64,000 bases of DNA, from positions 62,001 to 126,000 of the forward strand of contig NZ_SOGJ01000005.1 in NCBI RefSeq assembly GCF_004402375.1. The letters run 5' to 3'. The position numbers and the translations under genes are program-made. The notes beneath the pieces are model-generated. The model searched no databases. It had not been told where the DNA came from and was given only the letters and a program-made list of their open reading frames with translations. Positions 26,451 through 34,614 of this stretch are shown here, one piece after another; within the stretch, counting starts at the first letter, position 1, and each line of letters starts with the position of its first letter. The stretch comes from Cryobacterium breve. GTDB taxonomy: Bacteria > Actinomycetota > Actinomycetes > Actinomycetales > Microbacteriaceae.

Positions 26451-26479
26451 ATCATATCGCTAACCTGTAATACTTTCAA
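26451..26479 (-). promoter_or_regulatory. Sigma-70-type promoter giving a leaderless arsR mRNA
   Basis: On the minus strand TTGAAA (26479-26474) and TATGAT (26456-26451) are separated by exactly 17 bases. The arsR GTG begins 6 bases beyond the -10, where transcription should start, and there is no ribosome site. The TATGATCAGA segment may also be an autoregulatory site. Confidence 0.75.
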
Positions 26480-26533
26480 ATAGGTTCTGGTCTTCTGCCG
26501 CAGGGACAGCATCGCCCGTCAGATCGGGTACTC

Positions 26534-26591
26534 GCGAGAGCGCACAATGTGCCCCCTCGCTCCACGTGAAGGACACATTCTGCGCTTTCGC
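26534..26591. repeat. 58-bp palindromic element, intergenic copy
   Basis: The left arm begins GCGAGAGCGCACAATGTGCC and the right arm ends ATTCTGCGCTTTCGC, with TGAAGG just before the right arm. Length and layout are identical to the element inside bkdC at 15058-15115, while the central bases differ. It lies between the arsR promoter and the pnp terminator. Confidence 0.75.
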
Positions 26592-26625
26592 GGCATCGGG
26601 GGCGAGCGTTCGAACACTGCGGGAT

Positions 26626-26661
26626 GCAAAAAGCCCGCCCTGCCGGAGCAAGACGGGCTTT
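26626..26661 (-). terminator. Intrinsic terminator of pnp
   Basis: Read leftward, AAAGCCCG (26661-26654) pairs with CGGGCTTT (26637-26630), and the second arm runs into TTTTTG. A stem plus T-run about 50 bases after the pnp stop is a classical Rho-independent terminator. Confidence 0.85.
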
Positions 26662-26709
26662 CCGTCTAGCCGACTAACCTGGCGAGAGGTTGTCGGTAGA
26701 TCGAGCGGA

Positions 26710-28983
26710 CTACGCCTCGGTCGAAACCGGAGCGTCCTCGGTGCCGGCCTCAGCCGACTCGTCGAGGACCGGGGCGAGCGAAAGCTTGCCACGGTCGTCA
26801 ATCTTGGTGATCTCCACGAGGACCTTCTGGCCCACGCCGAGCACGTCTTCGACGTTTTCGACCCGCTTGCCACCGGCGAGCTTGCGGACCTCGCTGATGT
26901 GCAGCAGTCCGTCCTTGCCCGGGAGCAGGGACACGAACGCGCCGAACGCGGCGATCTTGACGACGGTTCCGAGGAACTGCTCGCCGATCTCCGGGTTGGT
27001 CGGGTTGGCGATGGCGTTGACCTGGGCGCGAGCGGCCTCGGCCGACGGTCCGTCAACGGCGCCGATGTACACCGTGCCGTCCTCCTCAATGGAGATGTCG
27101 GCGCCGGTCTGGTCTTGGATGGCGTTGATCGTCTTGCCCTTCGGGCCGATCAGCTCGCCGATCTTGTCGACGGGGATCTGCACGCTGATCACGCGGGGCG
27201 CGGTCGGTGCCATCTCGTCGGGACGGTCGATGGCGGCGTTCAGCACGGCCAGGATGGTCGCGCGAGCGTCCTTGGCCTGAGTGAGCGCGCCGGCGAGAAC
27301 GGACGCCGGGATGCCGTCGAGCTTCGTGTCGAGCTGGATCGCCGTGACGAACTCGCTCGTGCCGGCCACCTTGAAGTCCATGTCGCCGAGCGCATCTTCG
27401 GCACCGAGGATGTCGGTGAGAGCCGCGTAGCGGGTCTTGCCGTCGACGGTGTCGGAGATGAGGCCCATGGCGATGCCGGCAACGGGTGCGCGCAGCGGCA
27501 CACCGGCGTTGAGCAGCGACAGGGTCGAGGCGCAGACGGAACCCATCGAGGTGGAACCGTTGGAGCTGAGCGCCTCGGAGACCTGACGGATGGCGTAGGG
27601 GAATTCCTCGCGCGTCGGCAGCACGGGGACCAGGGCACGCTCAGCGAGCGCACCGTGGCCGATCTCGCGGCGCTTCGGCGTTCCGACTCGGCCGGTTTCA
27701 CCGGTCGAGTAGGGCGGGAAGTTGTAGTTGTGCATGTAGCGCTTCTTGGTGACCGGGCTCAGGGAGTCGATCGTCTGCTCGAGCTTGAGCATGTTCAGCG
27801 TGGTGACGCCCAGGATCTGGGTCTCGCCGCGCTGGAAGATCGCCGAACCGTGCACGCGCGGGATGATGGCTACCTCGGCGTCGAGCGGGCGGATGTCCGC
27901 GAGTCCACGGCCGTCGATGCGGATGCCCTCGTTGAGTACGCGTGAGCGCACGACGAGCTTGGTCACCGACTTGTACGCTGCGGAAACCTGGTTGTTGGCG
28001 CCGGCGTCGAGCTGGCCGGCCTCGACCTGGGCTGCGACGGCGGCCTTGACGGATGCCTTGAGTGCGTCATCCGCATTCTGGCGCTCGATCTTGTCGGCGA
28101 TCTGGTAGACGCCCTTGAGCTGTTCGAACGCGAGAGCGGCGACGGCGTCGTAGGTGGCCGGCTGGTACGACGGGAACACCGGGTAGGCGCCGGTCGGCTT
28201 GGCGGCCGAGGCGGCAACCTTCTGCTGCGCTTCGATGAGCTGCTTGATGAAGGGCTTCGAGGCTTCGATGCCCTCGGCGATGACCTCTTCGTTCGGCTTG
28301 ATGGCGCCGCCCTTGATGAGCTCCCAGGCGTTGTCGGTGGCTTCGGCCTCGATCATCATGATCGCGACATCCTGCGCGCCGTTGGCGTCGGTCACAACGC
28401 GGCCGGCGACGACCATGCTGAACACGGCGTCGACGATCTGCGAGTGCTTCGGGAAGGCAACCCACTGGCCGGAGCCGTTCTCGTCGGGGATGAGGGCGAC
28501 GCGAACGCCACCGATCGGGCCCGAGAAGGGGAGGCCGGCGAGCTGGGTCGACATCGACGCCGCGTTGATCGCGAGCACGTCGTAGTATTCGTCGGGCGCG
28601 ATGGCCAGAACGGTGACGACAACCTGAATCTCGTTGCGGAGTCCGTCGACGAACGACGGGCGCAGCGGCCGGTCGATCAGACGGCAGGTGAGGATCGCCT
28701 CGGTCGACGGGCGACCTTCGCGACGGAAGAAGCTGCCCGGGATGCGACCGGCGGCGTACATGCGCTCTTCGACGTCGATGGTGAGGGGGAAGAAGTCGAA
28801 GTTCTCCTTCGGCTGCTTGCTGGCGCTCGTGGCGGAGAGAAGCATGGTCTCTTCGTCGATGTAGGCGGCGGCAGAGCCCTGCGCCTGCTGGGCGAGACGC
28901 CCGGTCTCGAAACGGATGGTGCGAGTGCCGTACTTGCCGTTATCGATGACGGTTTCGGCGAACGTGATTTCTGGACCCTCCAT
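26710..28983 (-). CDS. pnp: Polyribonucleotide nucleotidyltransferase (PNPase)
   Basis: A 757-residue phosphorolytic 3'-5' exoribonuclease and RNA polymerase that acts as a trimer in RNA turnover. Two RNase PH-like domains (the first with [25 protein letters not shown]; the second with [17 protein letters not shown]-like sequence and the [15 protein letters not shown] metal site) are followed by a KH domain ([19 protein letters not shown]) and an S1 domain ([24 protein letters not shown]). ATG 28983 has AAGGAGA upstream. The same frame stays open far upstream, but that is leader, not protein. rpsO is not next to it here. Confidence 0.96.
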   Translation of the reverse strand: MEGPEITFAETVIDNGKYGTRTIRFETGRLAQQAQGSAAAYIDEETMLLSATSASKQPKENFDFFPLTIDVEERMYAAGRIPGSFFRREGRPSTEAILTCRLIDRPLRPSFVDGLRNEIQVVVTVLAIAPDEYYDVLAINAASMSTQLAGLPFSGPIGGVRVALIPDENGSGQWVAFPKHSQIVDAVFSMVVAGRVVTDANGAQDVAIMMIEAEATDNAWELIKGGAIKPNEEVIAEGIEASKPFIKQLIEAQQKVAASAAKPTGAYPVFPSYQPATYDAVAALAFEQLKGVYQIADKIERQNADDALKASVKAAVAAQVEAGQLDAGANNQVSAAYKSVTKLVVRSRVLNEGIRIDGRGLADIRPLDAEVAIIPRVHGSAIFQRGETQILGVTTLNMLKLEQTIDSLSPVTKKRYMHNYNFPPYSTGETGRVGTPKRREIGHGALAERALVPVLPTREEFPYAIRQVSEALSSNGSTSMGSVCASTLSLLNAGVPLRAPVAGIAMGLISDTVDGKTRYAALTDILGAEDALGDMDFKVAGTSEFVTAIQLDTKLDGIPASVLAGALTQAKDARATILAVLNAAIDRPDEMAPTAPRVISVQIPVDKIGELIGPKGKTINAIQDQTGADISIEEDGTVYIGAVDGPSAEAARAQVNAIANPTNPEIGEQFLGTVVKIAAFGAFVSLLPGKDGLLHISEVRKLAGGKRVENVEDVLGVGQKVLVEITKIDDRGKLSLAPVLDESAEAGTEDAPVSTEA

Positions 28984-29239
28984 ATGGGGGTTCTCTCCTT
29001 TGGTTTTCTGCTTCTCGCCATTCTGGCGACGAAGACTCGGTTGCCCGTATGGCGCGCGAGCTGGACGCGGAGAAGACGGTGCGAGTGCTGGCCACCAGTA
29101 GAAATTCACCAACCACGGCTGTTGCGGGCCAGTTGGGAAACCACCACCGAGGACCAGCGTGCTGCCGGTCTCTCCGTATTGTGCAGGGTTGTGCTCGGTC
29201 ATTCCTAAGATTGACCTTTTCGATCCTAACAGAACACGT
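28984..29239 (-). promoter_or_regulatory. pnp 5' leader with hairpin
   Basis: The 256-base gap before pnp contains a stem next to the ribosome site: CGCCA-GAA-TGGCG flanked by CTTC/GAAG (29011-29034). PNPase leaders are often autoregulated through such hairpins (known in E. coli through RNase III), so this is a plausible control element. The pnp frame has no stop across the leader. Confidence 0.5.
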
Positions 29240-29251
29240 TCAGCCTGCCAC
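29223..29251 (-). promoter_or_regulatory. Candidate pnp promoter
   Basis: GTGGCA (29251-29246) and TAGGAT (29228-29223) on the minus strand are spaced by 17 bases. The -10 matches the actinobacterial TANNNT pattern, the -35 matches 4 of 6, and the -35 overlaps the last codons of pyrK. The leader would be about 230 bases. Confidence 0.5.
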
Positions 29252-30271
29252 GTTGTCGCCCCCGGCCGGGGCTGCAATCGGAAGCACCGCGTCGAACACC
29301 GGGCCGTCGACGCAGACCAGCGGCCCCTCGACGGCAGGATCCGTGGCGACGGGCGCGGCGCATCCGTGACAGTAACCGAGCCCGCAGGCCATGTGAGCTT
29401 CGAGCGAGACCTGCACCGGCACACCCCATTCGTCGCCGAGCTCGGCGGCCAGGCGGGCGAGAACACCGGCGCCGCAGACCAGGATCACGTCGGGCGGGGT
29501 GGCCGCGAACAGCCCGCGCAGGAGTTCGCCGAGCGCCGGCAGGGCGCTCGAGCCGTCGTCGTCGGTGACCGGGATGACCGTGGCACCCAGTTCGGCGCAG
29601 TCGGAAAGGCCGATCAGGTTGGCCCACGACCGTCCGCTGAGCACGACGGTGGCGACGACGCCCTGGGCGGCTGCGTCTTCGACCGAGCCCATGATGGCGC
29701 AGACGCCGACTCCTCGGCCGATCATCAGCGCCGTGCGGGCCGGCTGTGGCTCGGTGCCGGATGCCTCGGCGGCATCCGGCTCGGCGGGACAGGGGAACTC
29801 GAAGCCGCGGCCGAGTGGCCCCGTGACCAGGAGGCTCTCGCCCACGGCCACGTCGACGAGCGCGGTGGTGCCGCGGCCGGCCACGCCGTAGATGACCTCA
29901 ACGGTGCCTTGCTCCGGGTGCCGGCGGTGGATGGCCATCGGACGCGGGAGCAGGATACGCTCCCCGCCCCGCGACGGCACGGTGATCATCAGGAACTGTC
30001 CGGCGAGGGCGGTCGTCGCAATGGTGTCGGTGGCCAGCACGAGGCGGCGGTACCGCTCCCCCACGACATCGTGGACGAGAACGACGGCGTCGTCCCACAC
30101 CGGGTCGGGCCGAGGCATCCGTGCGGGCGGGCGCACCGCGATCAGGCCGTCGAGCGCGGCCTCGTCCGCGGCGGCGAACGCCTGTTGGCGGCGCAGGGCA
30201 TCGAGGGCGGCGCGGGCGACGGTCACGGGGGTACCGGTGACCGCCGATGTGTCGGTGGGGGTGGTGGGCAT
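29240..30271 (-). CDS. pyrK: Dihydroorotate dehydrogenase electron-transfer subunit
   Basis: A 343-residue ferredoxin-reductase-like protein that carries electrons from NAD+/NADH through FAD and a [2Fe-2S] cluster to PyrD type 1B. The C-terminal cluster motif is clear: [12 protein letters not shown] followed by Cys in [15 protein letters not shown] sequences include RPMAIHRR and [13 protein letters not shown]. It has an N-terminal extension of about 50 residues with no obvious motif. It starts in the TGATG overlap with pyrD, so the two products are made together. Confidence 0.87.
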   Translation of the reverse strand: MPTTPTDTSAVTGTPVTVARAALDALRRQQAFAAADEAALDGLIAVRPPARMPRPDPVWDDAVVLVHDVVGERYRRLVLATDTIATTALAGQFLMITVPSRGGERILLPRPMAIHRRHPEQGTVEVIYGVAGRGTTALVDVAVGESLLVTGPLGRGFEFPCPAEPDAAEASGTEPQPARTALMIGRGVGVCAIMGSVEDAAAQGVVATVVLSGRSWANLIGLSDCAELGATVIPVTDDDGSSALPALGELLRGLFAATPPDVILVCGAGVLARLAAELGDEWGVPVQVSLEAHMACGLGYCHGCAAPVATDPAVEGPLVCVDGPVFDAVLPIAAPAGGDNVAG

Positions 30272-31242
30272 CAGTCTCTCCAGAGTTCGATCAGCTCGGC
30301 GAGAACGGCGACCTCGGCGGCCAGGCAGCGTTCCTGCAGGGCGCGGGCGATTTCGACCATGGCGAACGGGCGTCCGAAGCTGGCCGTGCCCACCTGCACG
30401 GCGCGGGCGCCGACCGAGAAGTAGTCGAGGGCGTCGTCGGCCGTTTCGATGCCACCGCAGGCGATCACCGGGATCTGCACCGCGCGGGAGGCCAGCCAGA
30501 CCAACCGCAGCACGATCGGGCGGATGTTCGGGCCGGACAATCCGCCGATCACGTTGCCGAGCAGGGGGCTGCGGGTGTCGGGGGCGAGAGGCAGGGCGGG
30601 GATGGAGTTGGCCACGCAGACGGCGTCGGCACCGGCGTCCTCTGCCGCGCGGGCGCAGTCCGTGATCGACGAGACGAGAACGGGCAGCTTGACGATCACG
30701 GGCTTGTCCGTCTCCTGGCGCACCGCGCGCACGACCTTGCCGATGGCGTCGGGGTCGGAGCCGATGTCGGTGCCGTCGCGGTCGAGGTTGGGGCAGGACA
30801 CGTTGAGCTCGTAGGCGTCCCCCGCACCTCGCAGATCACGCACGACGGGAGCGTACTCGCTCGCGCGGTGGCCGCCGACGCTGACGATCACAGGCACGCC
30901 GAGCGCCAGGTAGAGCGGATGTTGGCCGGTCAGGTAGCCCGCGGCCCCGAGGCTCGGAATGCCGACGCTGTTGACCATCCCGGCTCGGATTTCGGTCAGG
31001 CGGTGTGCCGGGTTGCCGCCGCGCGGGGTGCCGAACACGGTCTTGGTGACCACGGCTCCGAGCTCGGTGACCGGGATCAGCCGGCCGAGCGATGGGCCGA
31101 AGCAGCCCGAGGCCGGCATGACCGGGTTGGCTAGGGTGAGTCCGCCGATTCGCACCGAGAGGTCGACCGCCGCGACGGCGGGTCGGGCGTCGAAGAAGAC
31201 GCGGCGCGCATCCGTTGTGGAGCGAGGTGGCGCGATGGTCAT
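30271..31242 (-). CDS. pyrD: Dihydroorotate dehydrogenase, class 1B catalytic subunit
   Basis: A 323-residue FMN TIM-barrel enzyme that oxidises dihydroorotate to orotate in pyrimidine synthesis. Motifs: NPVMPASGCFG, KTVFGTPRGGNP, the catalytic-loop Cys in ELNVSCPNLD (class 1 uses Cys), and the FMN-phosphate region IACGGIETADD. The adjacent pyrK gene fixes it as NAD-linked class 1B. Many actinobacteria use the membrane quinone-linked class 2 enzyme instead, so this is a noteworthy choice. It follows the flavoenzyme gene by 23 bases, so the three may form one operon. Confidence 0.9.
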   Translation of the reverse strand: MTIAPPRSTTDARRVFFDARPAVAAVDLSVRIGGLTLANPVMPASGCFGPSLGRLIPVTELGAVVTKTVFGTPRGGNPAHRLTEIRAGMVNSVGIPSLGAAGYLTGQHPLYLALGVPVIVSVGGHRASEYAPVVRDLRGAGDAYELNVSCPNLDRDGTDIGSDPDAIGKVVRAVRQETDKPVIVKLPVLVSSITDCARAAEDAGADAVCVANSIPALPLAPDTRSPLLGNVIGGLSGPNIRPIVLRLVWLASRAVQIPVIACGGIETADDALDYFSVGARAVQVGTASFGRPFAMVEIARALQERCLAAEVAVLAELIELWRD

Positions 31243-31265
31243 GGTGTCTGCTTCCGCGGGATAGG

Positions 31266-32372
31266 TCAGGGTCGGGCGACGGATGCCGAGAGCCGGCCAG
31301 TCACGGCGTCGGCCCTGAGAGTGGCGTGCGTCGGGGCGTCGGGCACGTGCGCGGGCCGGTTCGCAGCCAGCTCCCGCCGGAGCACGGGCACGACCTCGCC
31401 GCCGAGGATGTCGAGCTGCTCAAGCACTGTTTTCAGCGGCAGTCCGGCGTGGTCCATCAGGAACAGCTGGCGCTGGTAGTCGCCGAAGTAGTCGCGCATG
31501 CCCGCGTAGCGATCGATGACCTGCTGCGGGCTGCCGACGGTCAGCGGTGTCTGCTCGGTGAATTCCTCGAGGCTCGGGCCGTGGCCGTAGACAGGGGCGT
31601 TGTCGAAGTAGGGCCGGAATTCGTCGACGGCGTCCTGCGAGTTCGTGCGCATGAAGACCTGGCCGCCGAGGCCCACAATGGCTTGGTCGGCGCGGCCGTG
31701 GCCGTAGTGCTCGAACCGGGCCCGGTACAGACTGATCAGCTTGAGGTAGTGGTCCCGGGGCCAGAAGATGTTGTTGGCGAAGAAACCGTCACCGTAGTAC
31801 GCGGCCTGCTCGGCGATTTCCGGGCTGCGGATGCTGCCGTGCCAGATGAAGGGCGGCACACCGTCGAGGGGTCGCGGCGTCGACTGGAACCCCTGCAGCG
31901 GGGTGCGGAACTGGCCCTCCCAGTCCACGACGTCCTCGCGCCACAGCCGGCGCAGCAACGCGTAGTTCTCCAGCGCCAGCGGGATGCCCTGGCGGAGATC
32001 CTGGCCGAACCACGGGTAGACCGGGCCGGTGTTGCCGCGGCCGAGCATCAGGTCGACCCGGCCGCCGGAGAGGTGCTGGAGCATGGCATAGTCTTCGGCG
32101 ATCTTCACCGGGTCGTTGGTCGTGATCAGCGTCGTCGCCGTGGACAGGATGATGCGCTCGGTCTTCGCGGCGATGTAGCCGAGCAGCGTGGTGGGCGAGG
32201 AGGGCACGAACGGCGGGTTGTGGTGCTCGCCGGCGGCGAAGACGTCGAGTCCGACCTCTTCCGCCTTCTGGGCGATGGCGACCATGGCCGTGATGCGATC
32301 GTGCTCGGTCGGAGCATGGCCGGTCGTGGGGTTGACCGTCAGGTCACCGACGGTGAAGATTCCGAATTGCAT
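31266..32372 (-). CDS. LLM-class flavin-dependent oxidoreductase
   Basis: A 368-residue luciferase-like TIM-barrel protein that should use FMNH2 or F420. The N-terminus MQFGIFTVGDLTVNPTTG, AGEHHNPPFVPSSP, GGRVDLMLGRGNTGPVYPWFGQD and the region near 190-210 (PPFIWHGSIRSPE) place it in the alkanal-monooxygenase-like subgroup. The substrate cannot be read from sequence. ATG 32372 begins the family's core sequence; the longer frame into the GH13 region is a shadow. It is upstream of pyrD on the same strand with a 23-base gap. Confidence 0.87.
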   Translation of the reverse strand: MQFGIFTVGDLTVNPTTGHAPTEHDRITAMVAIAQKAEEVGLDVFAAGEHHNPPFVPSSPTTLLGYIAAKTERIILSTATTLITTNDPVKIAEDYAMLQHLSGGRVDLMLGRGNTGPVYPWFGQDLRQGIPLALENYALLRRLWREDVVDWEGQFRTPLQGFQSTPRPLDGVPPFIWHGSIRSPEIAEQAAYYGDGFFANNIFWPRDHYLKLISLYRARFEHYGHGRADQAIVGLGGQVFMRTNSQDAVDEFRPYFDNAPVYGHGPSLEEFTEQTPLTVGSPQQVIDRYAGMRDYFGDYQRQLFLMDHAGLPLKTVLEQLDILGGEVVPVLRRELAANRPAHVPDAPTHATLRADAVTGRLSASVARP

Positions 32373-32449
32373 GTGCAGCCTCTCGCTCGCGCATCGCGCA
32401 TGGCCGATTCTATTCGGTGGCGGAAGTGCCGGGTGGGAGGATCGAAGGC

Positions 32450-34168
32450 ATGACAACCAGCGCACGAACGGCCGGGACGGCCACCTCCGAGTCCACCCCC
32501 GCGACCGGCGTCCCCTGGTGGACCAGCGCCGTCGTCTACCAGGTGTACCCGCGCAGCTTCGCGGACTCCGACGGCGACGGGATCGGCGACCTCGGCGGCA
32601 TCCGTTCGAAGCTCGACTACCTTGCGGAGCTGGGAGTCGACGCGGTCTGGCTCTCCCCCGTCTACCCGTCACCGCAGCACGACAACGGCTATGACATCAG
32701 CGACTACCAGGACATCGAACCGGTCTTCGGCAGCCTGGCGGAGTTCGACCTGCTGCTCGCCGAGGCCCATGAACGCGGCATCAAGATCGTGATGGACCTG
32801 GTGGTGAACCACACCAGCGACGAGCACGCCTGGTTCCAGGAGTCGAAGTCGTCGCTGACGAACCCGAAGCGCGACTGGTACTGGTGGCGGAAGCCCGAGG
32901 CGAACGGCAGCCTGCCCAACGGCTGGGGCAGCGCCTTCAGCGGCCCGGCCTGGACCCTGGATCCGACCACCGACGAGTACTACCTGCACCTGTTCGCGAG
33001 GCAGCAGCCTGACCTCAACTGGGAGAACGCCGAGGTGCGGCAGGCCATCTACTCGATGATGAACTGGTGGCTGGACCGCGGCGTCGACGGCTTCCGGATG
33101 GACGTGATCAACTACATCGCCAAGCAGGCCGAGCTGATCGACGGGCCGGCCCCGGCCACTGGCGGCGGCTCGCCGATGGGGCCGCAAATCCACGACTTCC
33201 TGCAGGAGATGCACCGGGAGGTCTTCGACGGGCGCACGGGCCAGCACCTCACCGTCGGCGAGATGCCGGGCGTGAGCACGGATGACGCTCTGCTGTTCAC
33301 TGACCCCGCTCGGCGCGAAGTGGACATGATATTCCAGTTCGAGCATGTCGGCCTCGACCAGGGCGAGCATAAGTTCGATGTGCTTCCCCGCAACCTGCCG
33401 GCGCTGAAGCAGAGCCTGTCCCGTTGGCAGGAGAGGCTGGCCGCGACCGGCTGGAACAGCCTCTACCTGAACAACCACGACCAGCCCCGGCTCGTGTCGC
33501 GCTTCGGCAACGACACCTCCTTGCGCTACGAGTCCGCGACGCTGTGGGCGCTGGTGCTGCACTTGCACCGCGGCACGCCCTACATCTACCAGGGCGAGGA
33601 GATCGGAATGACGAATGTGCACTTCGACTCCATCGACGACTACCGCGACCTCGAGTCCCTCAACCACTACCGCGAGGCCGTGGAAGAGTTCGACCTGGAT
33701 CCGGGCACCGTGCTCGCCGGCGTGCAGACCATGGGCCGTGACAACGCGCGCACCCCCATGCAGTGGGACGCCTCGGCACAGGCCGGCTTCACCACCGGCA
33801 CGCCGTGGCTGGCCGTGAACCCGAACAGCGACCGGGTCAACGTTGCCGCCGACCGTGCGAGCGAACGGAGCGTGTTCCGCTTCTACCAACAGCTGATCGC
33901 GCTCCGTCATGAGAGCGCGGTGGTTGCCCTCGGCGACTTCACCCTGCTCGAACCCGACCACGAAGTGCTCTACGCCTTCACCCGCAGGCGGGGTGATGAG
34001 ACGCTGCTCGTGGTGGCGAACGCATCCGATGACCCCCTCACCGACCCGCTGCCGGTGGACGTCTCGGCTGCCCACCTGATTCTGGCCAACTACCCGGCCG
34101 CAACGGATGCCGCCGCACCCCCCACGCACACCCTGCGCCCCTGGGAGGCTCGCCTCTACCGACTGTAG
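32450..34168 (+). CDS. GH13 alpha-glucosidase (oligo-1,6-glucosidase/maltase type)
   Basis: A 572-residue cytoplasmic glycoside hydrolase with no signal peptide. Conserved regions: VYQVYPRSFADSDGDGIGDL, MDLVVNHTSDEHAWF, GFRMDVINYI (nucleophile Asp), TVGEMPGVS (acid/base Glu) and LNNHDQPRLVSRFG (third Asp). It hydrolyses alpha-glucosidic bonds in maltose, isomaltose, sucrose or trehalose-type substrates; the exact one is uncertain. ATG 32450 follows GGGAGG at 9 bases. The gene stands alone, divergent from the flavoenzyme. Its last 13 bases overlap the antisense end of the VanZ-like gene. Confidence 0.93.
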   Translation: MTTSARTAGTATSESTPATGVPWWTSAVVYQVYPRSFADSDGDGIGDLGGIRSKLDYLAELGVDAVWLSPVYPSPQHDNGYDISDYQDIEPVFGSLAEFDLLLAEAHERGIKIVMDLVVNHTSDEHAWFQESKSSLTNPKRDWYWWRKPEANGSLPNGWGSAFSGPAWTLDPTTDEYYLHLFARQQPDLNWENAEVRQAIYSMMNWWLDRGVDGFRMDVINYIAKQAELIDGPAPATGGGSPMGPQIHDFLQEMHREVFDGRTGQHLTVGEMPGVSTDDALLFTDPARREVDMIFQFEHVGLDQGEHKFDVLPRNLPALKQSLSRWQERLAATGWNSLYLNNHDQPRLVSRFGNDTSLRYESATLWALVLHLHRGTPYIYQGEEIGMTNVHFDSIDDYRDLESLNHYREAVEEFDLDPGTVLAGVQTMGRDNARTPMQWDASAQAGFTTGTPWLAVNPNSDRVNVAADRASERSVFRFYQQLIALRHESAVVALGDFTLLEPDHEVLYAFTRRRGDETLLVVANASDDPLTDPLPVDVSAAHLILANYPAATDAAAPPTHTLRPWEARLYRL

Positions 34169-34614
34169 GTCGCTGCGGCCCGTCTCGGGCGGGCCTCGTC
34201 ACGGCGCACGACCTGGTACATCGTCTGAACGAGGGCGATCAGCACCCCGAGCGCGGCACCGCTGCCGTTCGCGACCAGATCGCGCACATCCGGAAACCGG
34301 GTCGGCAGGAACTGCTGGGTGAACTCGATGGAGCCGGTGAGCAGGAGGCCCAGCGCGATGGCCAGCCACCAGAGCCGGCGGCCGAACAGAAGCAGGAGGA
34401 ACACCCCGACCGGGATGAACATGGCGATGTTGGCGGCGAATTCGACCCGACCGTACGTGATCCAGTCGGTGGAGTCGTGCCGGGCGAAGAACCCGAGCGC
34501 CCGCAGCAGCAGCCCATTGTTGCTGCTGTCGAGCGGCTGCGGCCCGAGCGTCACCCAACCGACGAACGCCAGGTAGGCGGTCGTGACCGTAAGCAGGAGC
34601 GGATGGCGGCGCAG
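34156..34614 (-). CDS. VanZ-like membrane protein with a probable CTG start
   Basis: A 152-residue protein with about four membrane helices and the VanZ hallmarks VTLGPQP, NIAMFIPVGVFL and SIEFTQQFLPTRFPDVRDLVANGSGA. VanZ family proteins are linked to low-level teicoplanin resistance, but most have unknown roles. The only GTG (34554) would cut off the first helix (LLLTVTTAYLAFVGW). The frame is open back to a CTG at 34614 directly after the permease stop TAG, with GAGG 8 bases before it, giving a normal VanZ N-terminus. Coupling to the permease gene is likely. Confidence 0.75.
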   Translation of the reverse strand: MRRHPLLLTVTTAYLAFVGWVTLGPQPLDSSNNGLLLRALGFFARHDSTDWITYGRVEFAANIAMFIPVGVFLLLLFGRRLWWLAIALGLLLTGSIEFTQQFLPTRFPDVRDLVANGSGAALGVLIALVQTMYQVVRRDEARPRRAAATYSR

